A stretch of 64,000 nt of DNA from Nakazawaea peltata. Taxonomy: Eukaryota > Ascomycota > Pichiomycetes > Alaninales > Pachysolenaceae. A program made the translations under genes and the position numbers. The notes under the pieces are model-generated. The model saw nothing but the letters and a program-made list of their open reading frames with translations. It was not told the DNA's origin and searched no databases. Where the stretch lies: contig BCGQ01000005.1 of the NCBI GenBank assembly GCA_001599355.1, positions 562,222 through 626,221 on the forward strand. Reading direction: 5' to 3'. Shown here in pieces: positions 18,754 to 29,048 of the stretch (position 1 is its first letter; the number at the start of each line of letters is the position of its first letter).

Positions 18754-19250
18754 TGAGTTTATTTAATGATTGCATAGTGTATAGACAATAATGTATTAAT
18801 AGATGATATTGAAGTAGAAGATGGTATGGGAGAGGAGGTTGTCTCGCAAATAGTTCTTTTAGATGGTTTTGGGCTCGTGGAGATCACTTTGTTTATCCGC
18901 CTTGATTTCCGATTTTGTTACCCCGCCTTACAGTGGAACTACCCCGCTTATTATCCGACAACCGGTGCCAAGACTTCTCCCATCCGTCAAATTTTCAATC
19001 CCCGGAACTCTCATTTACCCCCTTTTTCAAAATTATCCCTTTTCGCTCGGGTTCGGGTACTACTTTTTCGTTCACCCAATAATCCCCGCACATCTTTTCC
19101 CTTGATCTCGGATAGCAAAGTACAGTTCGCCACATCAAGATGTTGCAGATCATTTGCAGAAAGGAATGGAGCCGTACGGCGGAAAGGTCATCTCGAAGAG
19201 TATTTAAGGAACACAACAGCCGTGTATTTCAGTTTCGTTTCACCAGGAAA
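18754..19250. other. Intergenic region upstream of DPP3
   Basis: About 500 bases. TTACCCCGCCTTA (~18919) and CTACCCCGCTTA (~18940) form a short C-rich repeat that could be a regulatory site. An in-frame ATG at 19140 would add 37 residues to DPP3 (see that entry). Confidence 0.45.
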
Positions 19251-21305
19251 ATGTCATCAATTGATCGTACCATATACTATGCGGATGCTGGAGCACCTCT
19301 TGTGAACTTAACAGCTAAAGTTCACTTTGAAAAATTGTCTAAGAAGGAACAGTTATACACTCATTACTTCAGTAAGGCATGTAACGCCGGGGCTAAAGTT
19401 GTGTTGAGATCTGTTTCTCCTGAGAGTGAGGGTATTTATGACTTAATTATGGGAATTCATGGGAAATTGGGTGGTGAATATGAGAAGTTGAATGACAAGG
19501 TCTCAGAACAAGTTGTCACTGGATATTTACAGTATGCCTCTCAATTCTTGAGTAACTTGGGTAACTACAAATCGTTTGGAGATGTCAAGTTCATTCCTAG
19601 AATTGAAGAATCAGACTTTTCTCAATTGGTCGCTGCTACTGATGATGCTCAACTCATCAAATTGTACGACGAAATTAAAGAGCCATTGTTCTCTGTAGAT
19701 GAGAACAACAGTCTCTTGGGATGGAATAACAAGGGCCATGTTTCGTCGTATTATTTGAATGTTGTTTCTCAAGAGGAACTGACACTGGTTAATGAGGCAT
19801 TGGCTGGGCTGGGTATTTTACCACAAAACACTAGAGTCTCTAAAGTTGATGATGCCAATTTTATTGTTCATGTTGGTTCTGCTGATACTGAGAATAACAC
19901 TGGGTATTATCCTGAGTCTATCAAGTTTGAGATTGAGGGCAAGACTGCTTCGCTTACTTTCAAATTTGGTGATCACTCCAGAGAATTTGCCATGATGAGT
20001 GGTTTCCTTGAAGAGCTGAAGAAATATGCCAGAGATGAGAGACAGGCCAAGATGGTTGAACTTTATGTTGAGCATTTCAAGACTGGATCCATGAAGGCAC
20101 ATTGGGATTCTCAAATTGAATGGGTCTTGGATGTAAAACCTCCTGTAGAGACTAATATTGGATACATTGAGACTTATCGTGATCCTTCTGGAGTCAGAGC
20201 TGAGTTTGAAGGGTTCGTAGCAATGGTAAACAAAGACCGTACTCTGAAGTTCCTGACTTTAGTCGAAAATGCCCCTAAATTCATTGAACTCTTACCATGG
20301 GATGCCTCCTTTGAGAAGGATACTTTCCAAGCTCCGGATTTCACCTCTTTAGAAGTATTCACTTTCGCTAGTAGTGGTATCCCTCTGGGTATCAATATCC
20401 CTAACTACACTTTAGATGTCGGATTCAAAAACGTCTCTTTGGGTAATGTTTTGAGTTCCAGAGGTTCCAAAGAACCTACTCCATTCATTGAAGAGGAGTC
20501 CCAGGAAGTCTATGCTAAGTATAGAGTTGATGCCTTTGAAGTCCAAGTTGGTGCTCATGAATTACTTGGTCACGGAAGTGGAAAGCTTTTAAGTGAGACT
20601 GATGATGGTAAATTTAATTTCGACGTAGATTCTCCTCCTATTGGACTTGACGGTAAGCCTGTAACTACCTACTACAAGAAAGGTCAAACTTGGTACAATG
20701 TCTTTGGAGGTATGTCTGGAACCATGGAGGAATGTAGAGCAGAGCTTGTAGGTTTGTATTTACACCTTTCTAGAGAATTCCTTGAGATCTTTGGCTACAA
20801 GACCAAGGAGGATCAAGATAATGTCACTTATGTATCTTGGTTGAATATGGCCCATGGAGGTTTGGCCGGATTAGAACAATGGGATCCGGCTACCGGTAAA
20901 TGGGGTCAACCACACATGCGTGCTCGTTTCACTATCTTGAAGACCATGGTTGAATCAGGATTGGTCGAGTTGAGTTCATCTTTAGAAGATCACTCTGATT
21001 TGTTGATTAAACTTGACCGTTCCAAGATTGAAACAGTTGGTAAGAAGGCCGTAGGTGACTACTTGTTGAAATTACACATCTTTAAGAGCAGTGCTGATGT
21101 TGAGAACGGAATTGCTTTCTATAATGAGAAGTCTACAGTTGGTCCTGAGTTCGCAAAGTATAGGGATATTGTAATGAAGAAGAGATTGGCTAGAAGACAA
21201 TTTATTCAAGCCAACTCTGTCATTGAAGATGGCAAGCTCATTGTGAAGGAGTATGAAGGTACTGAGAAAGGTATGATTCAAAGTCACTTTGAGAGAGAAA
21301 CATAA
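19251..21305 (+). CDS. DPP3: Dipeptidyl-peptidase III (zinc metallopeptidase, M49)
   Basis: The preferred start MSSIDRTIYYADAGAP at 19251 gives 684 residues. The zinc-binding HELLGH motif is at residues 436-441, and EECRAE at 493-498 supplies the third ligand. Both are diagnostic of family M49. Other conserved blocks are NTRV (~195), SYRDP-like ETYRDPSGVRAEFEGFVA (~306-323) and the DFTSLEVFTFASSGIPLGIN stretch (~363-382). The enzyme removes dipeptides from the N termini of short peptides in the cytosol. An in-frame ATG at 19140 would add an Arg-rich, acid-poor leader that could target mitochondria. S. cerevisiae YOL057W has 711 residues, between the two models. One CTG codon (20016-20018) lies where the family has Ala. 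Confidence 0.95.
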   Translation: MSSIDRTIYYADAGAPLVNLTAKVHFEKLSKKEQLYTHYFSKACNAGAKVVLRSVSPESEGIYDLIMGIHGKLGGEYEKLNDKVSEQVVTGYLQYASQFLSNLGNYKSFGDVKFIPRIEESDFSQLVAATDDAQLIKLYDEIKEPLFSVDENNSLLGWNNKGHVSSYYLNVVSQEELTLVNEALAGLGILPQNTRVSKVDDANFIVHVGSADTENNTGYYPESIKFEIEGKTASLTFKFGDHSREFAMMSGFLEELKKYARDERQAKMVELYVEHFKTGSMKAHWDSQIEWVLDVKPPVETNIGYIETYRDPSGVRAEFEGFVAMVNKDRTLKFLTLVENAPKFIELLPWDASFEKDTFQAPDFTSLEVFTFASSGIPLGINIPNYTLDVGFKNVSLGNVLSSRGSKEPTPFIEEESQEVYAKYRVDAFEVQVGAHELLGHGSGKLLSETDDGKFNFDVDSPPIGLDGKPVTTYYKKGQTWYNVFGGMSGTMEECRAELVGLYLHLSREFLEIFGYKTKEDQDNVTYVSWLNMAHGGLAGLEQWDPATGKWGQPHMRARFTILKTMVESGLVELSSSLEDHSDLLIKLDRSKIETVGKKAVGDYLLKLHIFKSSADVENGIAFYNEKSTVGPEFAKYRDIVMKKRLARRQFIQANSVIEDGKLIVKEYEGTEKGMIQSHFERET

Positions 21306-21506
21306 GCTGGATGGGAGGTCTCTTCAGGCTAATCTCTGACTCTCTTTCGTCACTCTTCACCAGATAATTGACCTACAAATAAGAATATTGTATAACTTAA
21401 TAAGAATTGAAATTTATTCTACATTAATCGGAGTAGTCAGAGCATATTCGAGCTATAGGATTCATAGCCTATGACATACTTTATCGCTACTTAAGCTATA
21501 GCACAC

Positions 21507-22898
21507 CTATATATAAATACTAGCATACAAACACAATACCATCACTATACATCCCCATACCGTCAACAGTAAACTCAGATACTTCAAACGAACATCATTG
21601 AATACACTATAAACAGATTGGTAATCATCCAAATCAGCTTGTTGATTATTTTCAACAAGGATCTTCTCCAAATCTTGAGATCTCTCTGATGCGATCAAAC
21701 TGTAACCGAACAAACCTGGGAGGATGAACGAGATCAGAGTTGATCCGGTAGCACCTACAATAGCCAAGATAAGCTCAAAAGAAGAGATGGAAAGAGCTAA
21801 AGTATAAGAACAGATTAAAAGACAGGTGGTCAAGATATTGAATCTGTGGCCATCTAAGGAAGGAACTCTCAAAGATGGAGCTGAAGTGGTTTGAGTAGCC
21901 AACAATGGAGAAGCGGCATTGATTTCAATGTCTTCGGTCTGAGGGTTTTTATACTGTCTGTACTTTTCTTCGAACCAGAAGATAATGTTATTACAACTGA
22001 TTCTAGCAGGATAGAACATAAGAGGGTATGAGAGAGCTACCATTAACAGGATAGAGAAACGACCGATCTTAGTAAATATACTGTCGTGATACAGCATGAT
22101 GACATTACCTCCTACATTGGATCCTAAGGTGAAGTAGCCACTGAATCCGATTGTGACGAACAAAACAGCGGTTATTGGCATGGCAATATAACATATTTTG
22201 TTAATTCTGGTGAGACTGTTATCTTTTAATTCATTAATGACCGAGTACATGATTTGGTGGCCGGTAAAAGCAAAGACTATGATAGAGAAGGTGGATAAAA
22301 TGGAGGTGAAAGATTCTGGGGCAAACCACCTGACCTCACCTTTAAGTTCGGATGGAGTTCCAGAGTGTCCTACTTCATAAACAATCTCTAAAAAGAATTG
22401 AGCATAGACCAAACACATCATATAAACGATGGCCAGTAAAGCGATTACGGAGGTGTATTTCAAGGAGTTCAAGTTTCGTAAGAAACATAACGGGACAATA
22501 ATAATGATAGAAACGATGACCCAGAACAGTTGTTCATTAGAAGTGATGGCAGAAACCGAGATAACCGTGGGCATCAAGTCACAAATCAATATGATATAAC
22601 TCAAACCTACACCAAAGCATTGAATGGCAATGGCGATGTCGAAAATCAAAGACAATGAAGGGAAGGTGATCGAACAGATATTGAAGAAGTTTGATTCACC
22701 ATTTTGGATGAACTTGGATGAGACTCCTTGTAAGAACAAGCCAAATCCAGACGTTATACCGGCAATCAAAATGATGATAATACCGAGGAAGACTCCGTCG
22801 GTTTTGAAGCAGAGGGGGATCAGTAACATACCGGCACCAATGATGGTATTCAAGAGATTAATGACCGAGGAGGTCATTGTTGCGTTCAGTGATGTCAT
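21507..22898 (-). CDS. Vacuolar amino-acid transporter, AVT5/AVT6 type (AAAP family)
   Basis: 463 residues with 11 predicted membrane spans. The start is typical of AVT5-7: TSSVINLLNTIIGAGMLLIP (residues 9-28), where N-x-x-I-G-A-G-x-L is the AAAP family signature. Further family blocks are FGVGLSYIILICDLMP, FAFTGHQIMYSVINELKD (~210-227) and LSYPLMFYPARISC. A loop at ~320-350 is acidic and soluble. S. cerevisiae Avt5 (459) and Avt6 (448) export acidic amino acids from the vacuole and are the closest by length. It diverges from BNA3 with 323 bases between the starts. Which of the two it corresponds to is not decided. Confidence 0.88.
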   Translation of the reverse strand: MTSLNATMTSSVINLLNTIIGAGMLLIPLCFKTDGVFLGIIIILIAGITSGFGLFLQGVSSKFIQNGESNFFNICSITFPSLSLIFDIAIAIQCFGVGLSYIILICDLMPTVISVSAITSNEQLFWVIVSIIIIVPLCFLRNLNSLKYTSVIALLAIVYMMCLVYAQFFLEIVYEVGHSGTPSELKGEVRWFAPESFTSILSTFSIIVFAFTGHQIMYSVINELKDNSLTRINKICYIAMPITAVLFVTIGFSGYFTLGSNVGGNVIMLYHDSIFTKIGRFSILLMVALSYPLMFYPARISCNNIIFWFEEKYRQYKNPQTEDIEINAASPLLATQTTSAPSLRVPSLDGHRFNILTTCLLICSYTLALSISSFELILAIVGATGSTLISFILPGLFGYSLIASERSQDLEKILVENNQQADLDDYQSVYSVFNDVRLKYLSLLLTVWGCIVMVLCLYASIYI

Positions 22899-23221
22899 AG
22901 TTGAGTCAATTGGAAGGGTATAAGACTCAAAGATCTGACGTGAATATTGCTCACTATAGATAATTTAAGCGAGATCTAAATAAGATTTGAGCAGAATACT
23001 AAAGATGGAGATAAGAATATTTTCATATGTTGTAGTGAGCACTCTACGAATTATGGTGAGATCTGTGGTGGTTATCCGATGACTCAACGCCTCAGCAATT
23101 TACGAAATAAACTGTGGCGCTTATCGCAATTCCCGCCCGACCAGTCGGCAACGGCGTGCGCTATCGGAAAGTTGAAGCGCCAAATGCGAGAAAAGGCTGG
23201 AAACACAACGGTGCAAGCTAG
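22899..23221. other. Divergent promoter region AVT-type / BNA3
   Basis: 323 bases between two start codons. A GC-rich patch (23105-23170) has several GGCGC / GCGCC words. No known site can be named with confidence. Confidence 0.4.
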
Positions 23222-24577
23222 ATGAGTATACTTAAAAGGTGTTTAAATCATAGTTTCAGAAGTTTAAGCAGTATAAGAAAGATGTCAGGAGTACCAGATA
23301 GAGGTTTACCGAAGAGTAATCCATTTTTCCAATTGGGTGGTAAAGATGTTTGGTCTTTGATCAACGAGACGGCTGCTGCTGCTGAGCTGGAGAGCGGTGA
23401 GAAGGTGGTCAATTTGGGTCAAGGGTTCTTCAGTTACTCACCACCTGATTTCGCCATTGAGGCTGCCAAGGAGCTGTTGGATCAGCCAATGATTAACCAG
23501 TACTCTCCAACCAGAGGTAGACCAAGATTATTGAAGGCTCTTGCCGATACTTATTCGCCTTATTATGGGAGAGAATTGAATACCAATGAGATTTTGGTCA
23601 CTACTGGAGCTAATGAGGGTATGTTGGCTTGTTTCACTGCGTTTTTGACCCCAGGTCAAGGTGACGAGGTCATTGTATTCGAACCTTTCTTCGATCAATA
23701 CATTTCCAACATTCAAATGCCAGGTGGGAAAGTCGTGTATGTTCAATTGCATCCACCAGCTGATTTCGATAAGAGAACAGTCCAAGGATCCGAATGGTAC
23801 ATTGATTTTGAGGAATTAGAGGCTGCTATCACTCCAAGAACCAAGATGATCGTCATCAACACTCCTCATAATCCAATCGGAAAGGTATTCAACAAGGAAG
23901 AGTTACTTAAGATTGGAGAATTGGCTGTTAAACATAACTTCATCATTCTCTCCGACGAGGTCTATGAGAATTTGTATTACACTGACCATGTCAGAATCGC
24001 TACATTGTCGCCAGAGATCGGAGCCAGAACTCTTTCTGTTGGTTCTGCCGGTAAATCTTTTGCTGCTACTGGGTGGAGAATCGGATGGATAATTGGAGAT
24101 CTGGAACTTGTTCAGTATGCCAGTGCTGCTCACACCAGAATTTGCTTCTCTACACCTTCGGTATTCCAAGAGCTGTCTGCTGTAGCTTTAGAGAAGGCTT
24201 TGACCAACTCTTATTACGAGGACACCAAGCAAGCTTACATTAAGAAGTATGAAATCTTCAATAAGGTTTGGGATGAGTTGGGATTGCCATATACTGTAGC
24301 TGAGGGTGGATACTTTTTGTTGGTCAACTTTGCTAAGGTGAAGATTCCTTCTGGTTACAGTTTCCCACCTGAGATTCTGTCGAGGGCTAAGGATTTCAAG
24401 CTTGCTTATTGGCTTATCAAGGAATTTGGAGTTGTTTCTATTCCACCGACCGAGTTTTACATCGACGAACATAAGTCTGTAGCTGAGGATTGTTTGAGAT
24501 TTGCTGTTTGTAAGGATGACTCGATGTTGGAGGCTGCTGTTGTTAAGTTGAGAGGACTTAAGAAGTATATTGAGTAG
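23222..24577 (+). CDS. BNA3: Bna3, kynurenine aminotransferase (PLP class I)
   Basis: 451 residues. Conserved blocks are VVNLGQGFFSYSPPDFAIEA (residues ~62-81), NQYSPTRGRP, TTGANEGMLACF, INTPHNPIGKVF and SAGKSFAATGWRIGW, with the PLP-binding lysine at residue 278, then IPPTEFY and RFAVCKDD. It transaminates kynurenine to kynurenic acid (also a cysteine conjugate beta-lyase family). The first 20 residues (MSILKRCLNHSFRSLSSIRK) are Arg/Ser-rich with no acids, like a mitochondrial leader. A second ATG at 23282 (MSGVPDRG) would give the cytosolic form. The CTG codons at 23474 and 24173 fall on Ala positions of the S. cerevisiae protein. Confidence 0.95.
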   Translation: MSILKRCLNHSFRSLSSIRKMSGVPDRGLPKSNPFFQLGGKDVWSLINETAAAAELESGEKVVNLGQGFFSYSPPDFAIEAAKELLDQPMINQYSPTRGRPRLLKALADTYSPYYGRELNTNEILVTTGANEGMLACFTAFLTPGQGDEVIVFEPFFDQYISNIQMPGGKVVYVQLHPPADFDKRTVQGSEWYIDFEELEAAITPRTKMIVINTPHNPIGKVFNKEELLKIGELAVKHNFIILSDEVYENLYYTDHVRIATLSPEIGARTLSVGSAGKSFAATGWRIGWIIGDLELVQYASAAHTRICFSTPSVFQELSAVALEKALTNSYYEDTKQAYIKKYEIFNKVWDELGLPYTVAEGGYFLLVNFAKVKIPSGYSFPPEILSRAKDFKLAYWLIKEFGVVSIPPTEFYIDEHKSVAEDCLRFAVCKDDSMLEAAVVKLRGLKKYIE

Positions 24578-24870
24578 GCTACTTTAGGTCGAGTGATATT
24601 TGATTGACTTTAATAATGACTTGGTGATGCTGAGTGATAGAGGAGGTCCACTTTAGTGTTTATATATTCTATAGACTAACTTGAATTGATAATAAGATTT
24701 AGATTGTAAGGAGAAGAGTATTGGGTAGGTTAAGTTGGAGGTGAATCTGGAGAAGAATCGAATCACCATCCGTATCACCAGGCTCGATATCAATGGAGTA
24801 TAATATTACTTCGTACAAAGGTATAGTTAAATAATCGTCTAATGGTATCCAATATTAAGTCACATACTAT

Positions 24871-25980
24871 CTAGGCATAAATACCAACCCGTCTTGTGTG
24901 AATCTGGACCGAGTCTCCAACCTTGAGGTAAAAATCAACATCTTCTTGCACACCATTCACCCCGAAAAACAGTGCGTACTGCTTTCCTGGGTCTACTCTT
25001 CTATACTTCATGAGCTCTTTACCGACAAAGTTCTTTTCGTCACGATCTCCGGTGACATGGTTCACATTTGGGATAGCACATCTTGGACATTTAGAAACAC
25101 ACAACCATTTATGACCTCCGATGGTGATTCTACGCCAAGTATCGGATGAGTATGGCTTGGAGATACCTTTGACGGCGATATTTGGTCTGAAGTTGATGAA
25201 GGAAACACGCTCTCCAACTTCCAGCTTCAGATCCAGATCTTTATCTGATTTTGCAAGTCTGGATTTCAAATCCAGCACATCTTCTTCGGCCATAATCAAA
25301 GCAGGGTGGCCATCTGAGAATTTAGTGGTTCTGATCTTGCTAAGAGCAGCAGGGGTACTACTAATGACATGTTTACCTTCCAGTGAATACAACAACTTTA
25401 CGTTCAGGGGAAATTCCAGATATTTGATCAATCCTTGTGGGATTTCAAGGTTCAAAACAGCAGTCTTAAACTTATTCTCCCAAACATGAACAGGCTTATC
25501 TTGATCGGTATGTTTCAGAAGATACTCATCAGATACGTCCATTGGCAACTCAAAAATCTCATCCTTTGACAGACCAGGCCAGCTGACTACAAATTTTGAG
25601 CCCACGGCTTTTGGCGCGATCAATGTCATCTTCGAACATTCTCTTTGACTAAGCATTTGATACCTGTTCTTCTCCAGATCCCAATATCCAAACATGTACA
25701 TTCTGTCGTACTTGAGACCATTTGCAGTAACGAAAATGGAGTCGGTACTGTATCCCCTACATGACTTGATTGGATACAAGAACAAATTGCTCACCTCGAT
25801 CTTGTCGCCCATAGTCTCGTTCAAAACAAGCGCTCTGAGATAGTAAAAAGCGTTGATGAGCTTGATGAGGAGGAAGGTACGCTTTGATGGTTTGGCCAAA
25901 TTGACATCTCTGAACACGTACCAGAGTGCTCCTAACACTATGGAGATAACAGTTAAGAGGACAGCTTCTGACTTCAGCAT
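24871..25980 (-). CDS. MOSC-domain protein, mARC-like, tandem copy 1
   Basis: 369 residues. An N-terminal membrane anchor (residues ~5-24) is followed by a MOSC beta-barrel N domain starting near VSNLFLYPIKSCRGYSTDSI (~62-81). The MOSC domain has the cysteine motif CPRCAIPNVN and TGDRD (~298-312), then KYRRVDPG. In eukaryotic mARC enzymes the Mo-ligand cysteine lies in the equivalent C-x-R-C element and the protein reduces N-hydroxylated compounds with cytochrome b5. The anchor, domain order and Cys are kept, so it could be active if the cell makes molybdenum cofactor (inference). It is the first of three minus-strand paralogues. ATG at 25980. Confidence 0.88.
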   Translation of the reverse strand: MLKSEAVLLTVISIVLGALWYVFRDVNLAKPSKRTFLLIKLINAFYYLRALVLNETMGDKIEVSNLFLYPIKSCRGYSTDSIFVTANGLKYDRMYMFGYWDLEKNRYQMLSQRECSKMTLIAPKAVGSKFVVSWPGLSKDEIFELPMDVSDEYLLKHTDQDKPVHVWENKFKTAVLNLEIPQGLIKYLEFPLNVKLLYSLEGKHVISSTPAALSKIRTTKFSDGHPALIMAEEDVLDLKSRLAKSDKDLDLKLEVGERVSFINFRPNIAVKGISKPYSSDTWRRITIGGHKWLCVSKCPRCAIPNVNHVTGDRDEKNFVGKELMKYRRVDPGKQYALFFGVNGVQEDVDFYLKVGDSVQIHTRRVGIYA

Positions 25981-26799
25981 TGTGGTGGGTAGTTCAGGTG
26001 ACTAATCGATGGGTAATTAATCGATTGATAATTAAGATTTGAAGGGTCCAAATTTATTTTTTGTGTGGTTGTGCCGCGGATAAAACGAGGTATGCGAGAT
26101 GACGAAGAGGAGAAAATTAGTAAGGGATGGAATAATACGAGGATAGTACGAGGGATAGTGCGAGGGAGAGAAGTGCGAGGATGGCGCGAGGTCAGTGCGA
26201 GGTGACAGAAGTGCGAGGATGGCGCGAGGTCAGTGCGAGGTGACAGAAGTGCGAGGGACAGGGAAGTATCAGGGGGAGAGGGAAGTATTAGGGAGAAATA
26301 GTAGGGGGACGAAAAATATAAGGGGTAGATGGAAAATAGTAGGGGGAGATGGGGAAGTAGTGAGAAATTTAGTGAGCGAGAATGTACTGTGGGAGAATTT
26401 AGTGAGGCAGAATGAGCGAGGAAGAATTTACTGAGGCAGAATTTAGTGAGGGGGGTTTACTGAGGCGGGAACTTACTGAGAGAGCATTTTAGTGAGAGAG
26501 GATTTTGGGGGTGATCAGATTAGGCGCAGATATCTAAGGGGAATTCTTTGGGGGATTAGGGGTGATCAGCGGAGATGGGAATTAGCGAGGTGGATGATTT
26601 GGGGGTGCTTCGGGATGATTTGGACACAGTACTTTCGCATAATAGAACTATTTTACAAGGGTATCATCACTATCCTACATTTAGTCGACTGAGCTAACCC
26701 AGTACAGGCAGAAGTTAAATCAGTAACAGTGTTTCTTAGTTCTTTACCACTCATACATTCACCTTATAAATCGTAATCAATATCATTATCCATCAGCTC
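25981..26799. repeat. Spacer between MOSC copies 1 and 2, with GTGCGAGG and TTAGTGAGG repeats
   Basis: 819 bases. The proximal part has the conserved box TTAATCGATTGATAATTA at 26017-26034. A 38-base unit (GAAGTGCGAGGATGGCGCGA...) is present twice at ~26169-26246, with partial copies around it. From ~26345 to 26500 there are about ten variants of (A)TTTAGTGAGG / TTTACTGAGGC. The right end (~26685-26799) matches the 3' flank of copy 2's neighbour, marking the duplication junction (CGACTGAG at ~26685). No gene is seen. Confidence 0.65.
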
Positions 26800-27927
26800 C
26801 TATACAAAATATCTAACCTTTCCGTAAATACTAATCAGTCTTCTCTGGACCTGGACCGAGTCTCCAACTTTGATATAAAAATCCACATCTTCTTGTACCG
26901 CATTCACTCCCAAGAAATGGGAATACTGGTTTCCAGGGTCGACTCTTCTATATTTCAGGAGCTCTTTACTCACATAATTCTTTGCATCACGATCTCCAGT
27001 CACATAGTTCACATTTGGGATCGAACATCTTGGACATTTACAAACACATAACCATTTATGACCACCAATGGTGATTTTGCACCAATTATCGGATGAGTAA
27101 GGTTTTGATGCACCTTTGAGACCGATATTAGGTCTAAAATTGACGAACGAAACACGCTCTCCGACCTCCGACTTCAGATCCAGATCTGTCTCTGGCTTAG
27201 TAAGTCTAGATCTCAAATCCAGCACATCCTCTTCGGTCATAATCAAAGCAGGGTGAAGGTCTTGGAATTTGGTGGTTCTGGTCTTACTGAGAGAAGAAGG
27301 AGTGTTCTTGGTAACATACTTACCTTCTGGTGAATACAATAATTTTACGTTCAGAGGGAACTCCAGGAATTTGATTAATCCTTCCGGGATTTCAAGATTC
27401 AAAACAGCCGTGTTAAAGCTGTTCTCCCAAACATGAACAGGCTTATCTTGGTCAGTATGTTTCAGAAGATACTCATCTGAGACATCCATTGGTATCTCAA
27501 AAATCTGATCCTTTGACAGTCCTGGCCAGCTAACTACAAACTTTGAATCTACAACTTTTGGCTCGATCAACGCCATTTTAGAACTGTCTCTTTGACTAAG
27601 CATTTGGTACCTGTTTTTCTCCAGATCCCAAAAGGCAAACATGTACATCCTGTCGTATTTCACACCGGTAGCATTGACGAAAATTGAGTCCGTACTGTAT
27701 CCCTTACATGACTTGATTGGATACAAGAACAATTGACTCACCTCGATCTTATCTCCCATATTCTCATTCAAAACAAGTCCACGCAGATAGTAAAAAGCGT
27801 TAATGAGCTTGATGAGGAAGAAAGTACGTTTTGATGGTTTGGATAAATTGACATCTCTGAACAGGAACCAAAGTGCTCCTAAGACAATTGAAACAGCAGC
27901 CAAAAAAACAGCTTCCGATTTTGGCAT
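26800..27927 (-). CDS. MOSC-domain protein, mARC-like, tandem copy 2
   Basis: 375 residues, strongly similar to copies 1 and 3 throughout: anchor (~5-24), VSQLFLYPIKSCKGYSTDSI, CKCPRCSIPNVN with the conserved CPRC, TGDRD, KYRRVDPGNQYSHFLGV. The last seven residues (GKVRYFV) extend past the ends of copies 1 and 3, through a different stop. The frame is intact and substitutions are mostly conservative, so it appears to be under selection rather than decaying. Family role as for copy 1. The start ATG is at 27927, with the shared promoter box TTAATCGATTGATAATTA 23 bases upstream. Confidence 0.88.
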   Translation of the reverse strand: MPKSEAVFLAAVSIVLGALWFLFRDVNLSKPSKRTFFLIKLINAFYYLRGLVLNENMGDKIEVSQLFLYPIKSCKGYSTDSIFVNATGVKYDRMYMFAFWDLEKNRYQMLSQRDSSKMALIEPKVVDSKFVVSWPGLSKDQIFEIPMDVSDEYLLKHTDQDKPVHVWENSFNTAVLNLEIPEGLIKFLEFPLNVKLLYSPEGKYVTKNTPSSLSKTRTTKFQDLHPALIMTEEDVLDLRSRLTKPETDLDLKSEVGERVSFVNFRPNIGLKGASKPYSSDNWCKITIGGHKWLCVCKCPRCSIPNVNYVTGDRDAKNYVSKELLKYRRVDPGNQYSHFLGVNAVQEDVDFYIKVGDSVQVQRRLISIYGKVRYFV

Positions 27928-29048
27928 TTTGATCGTGTTCTTCCGGCAGTTAATCGATTGATAATTAGAATTTTAGGGGCTAAAATTTATCTTTTTGTAT
28001 GGTAATTTTTTGCGCGGGAAATGCAAGATGAGATGAGGAGATAGGGAAATTAGTAAGGGGATCGGAGGGAAATTAGTAAGGGATCAGCGGGGAGGGAATT
28101 AGTGAGGAAAAATTACTAAGAGAGGGGATAATTGGAGGGATTTGGGGGTGATCACAGAAGGTCGAAATTAGTAAGAGAGGGGATACTTTGGGATTGGGGT
28201 GGAATAGATTTAGGGTAAATAATCAGTGACAGATAGTACATGGACCCAGTTAGATGACTTAAAAATAATGGAATCTTCTTGTCATGGCATGAATATGGAA
28301 ACACCATGACTAGGACACTTGTCTGTAAATATTTCTCTATATATACCTCTGGAAATACTGCTCTTGAAAGACTTCTCTTGAAAGACGTCTCTTGAAATAC
28401 TTCTCTACAAACACCCTCTGTAGGATCCCTTACTTGACTATTATAAGCAGAAGCTTATTACGTATAATTTATATCCATTCAGGTTTAACTGTTATGAATT
28501 GAGATGGATGAAGAATTTGCTTGGATTTCACCTAGTAGTTATCTACTAGTCAATTTACAGTTTCATCATTTAGATCCACTGACCTCAACTCGAATATTCC
28601 TTAGTGAATTCCTATACAAAGGGTTATGAGCACCCGCCTTTAGATGCTTTAAATAGTGCGGTAAAGAATGTGCCAAAGGTTATGAGCACCCACCTTAAAA
28701 GATCCTCTACATAGTGTGCGAAAGGTTATGAGCACACGCTTTGAGATCATTTTAGGGGTTTTTTAAGATGAGCATCCAGTGAACCGAGATTGATCAATTC
28801 ATTATTAAAGAAGTATCACATGTCAATACTGGAACTGCAATTGATCTCTTTGTGTTCTCAGTTAGAACTCATCTCTACACTATATACGTAAATTATATAG
28901 AAATAACACACATACATTAGGCCGACTGAGGTCAGGTAGTTCAGGCAAAAAGTTGAATTAGCTTTATTGGATGCTACTTCACCACTTATACATTCACCAC
29001 ATAAAGATAATCAATACCATTATTCCATTGTTTCCTATACAAAAATCT
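27928..29048. repeat. Spacer between MOSC copies 2 and 3
   Basis: 1.12 kb. It contains the conserved box at 27950-27967, then G-rich AATTAGTAAGGG / AGAGGGGATA variants (28035-28190), CTCTTGAAA(G/T)AC repeats (~28351-28410), and the GGTTATGAGCAC array (28618-28740, separate entry). The right end (28890-29048, with TACATTAGGCCGACTGAGGTC) is homologous to 30945-31000 and marks the next duplication junction. No gene is seen. Confidence 0.65.
28618..28740 (+). repeat. GGTTATGAGCACCCGC repeat array, 3 units
   Basis: Three copies of (A)AAGGTTATGAGCAC[CA]C[GA]C, starting GGTTATGAG at 28622, 28678 and 28724 (spacing 56 and 46). Between cores a second conserved word recurs (AAATAGTGCGGTAAAG, ACATAGTGTGCGAAAG). 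The array lies ~700 bases upstream of MOSC copy 2 and corresponds to the array at 30646-30796. Confidence 0.8.

Noticed and set aside
18826-19305. 159-codon frame upstream of and overlapping DPP3
   Set aside because: Overlaps the certain DPP3 start in another frame; no family resemblance.
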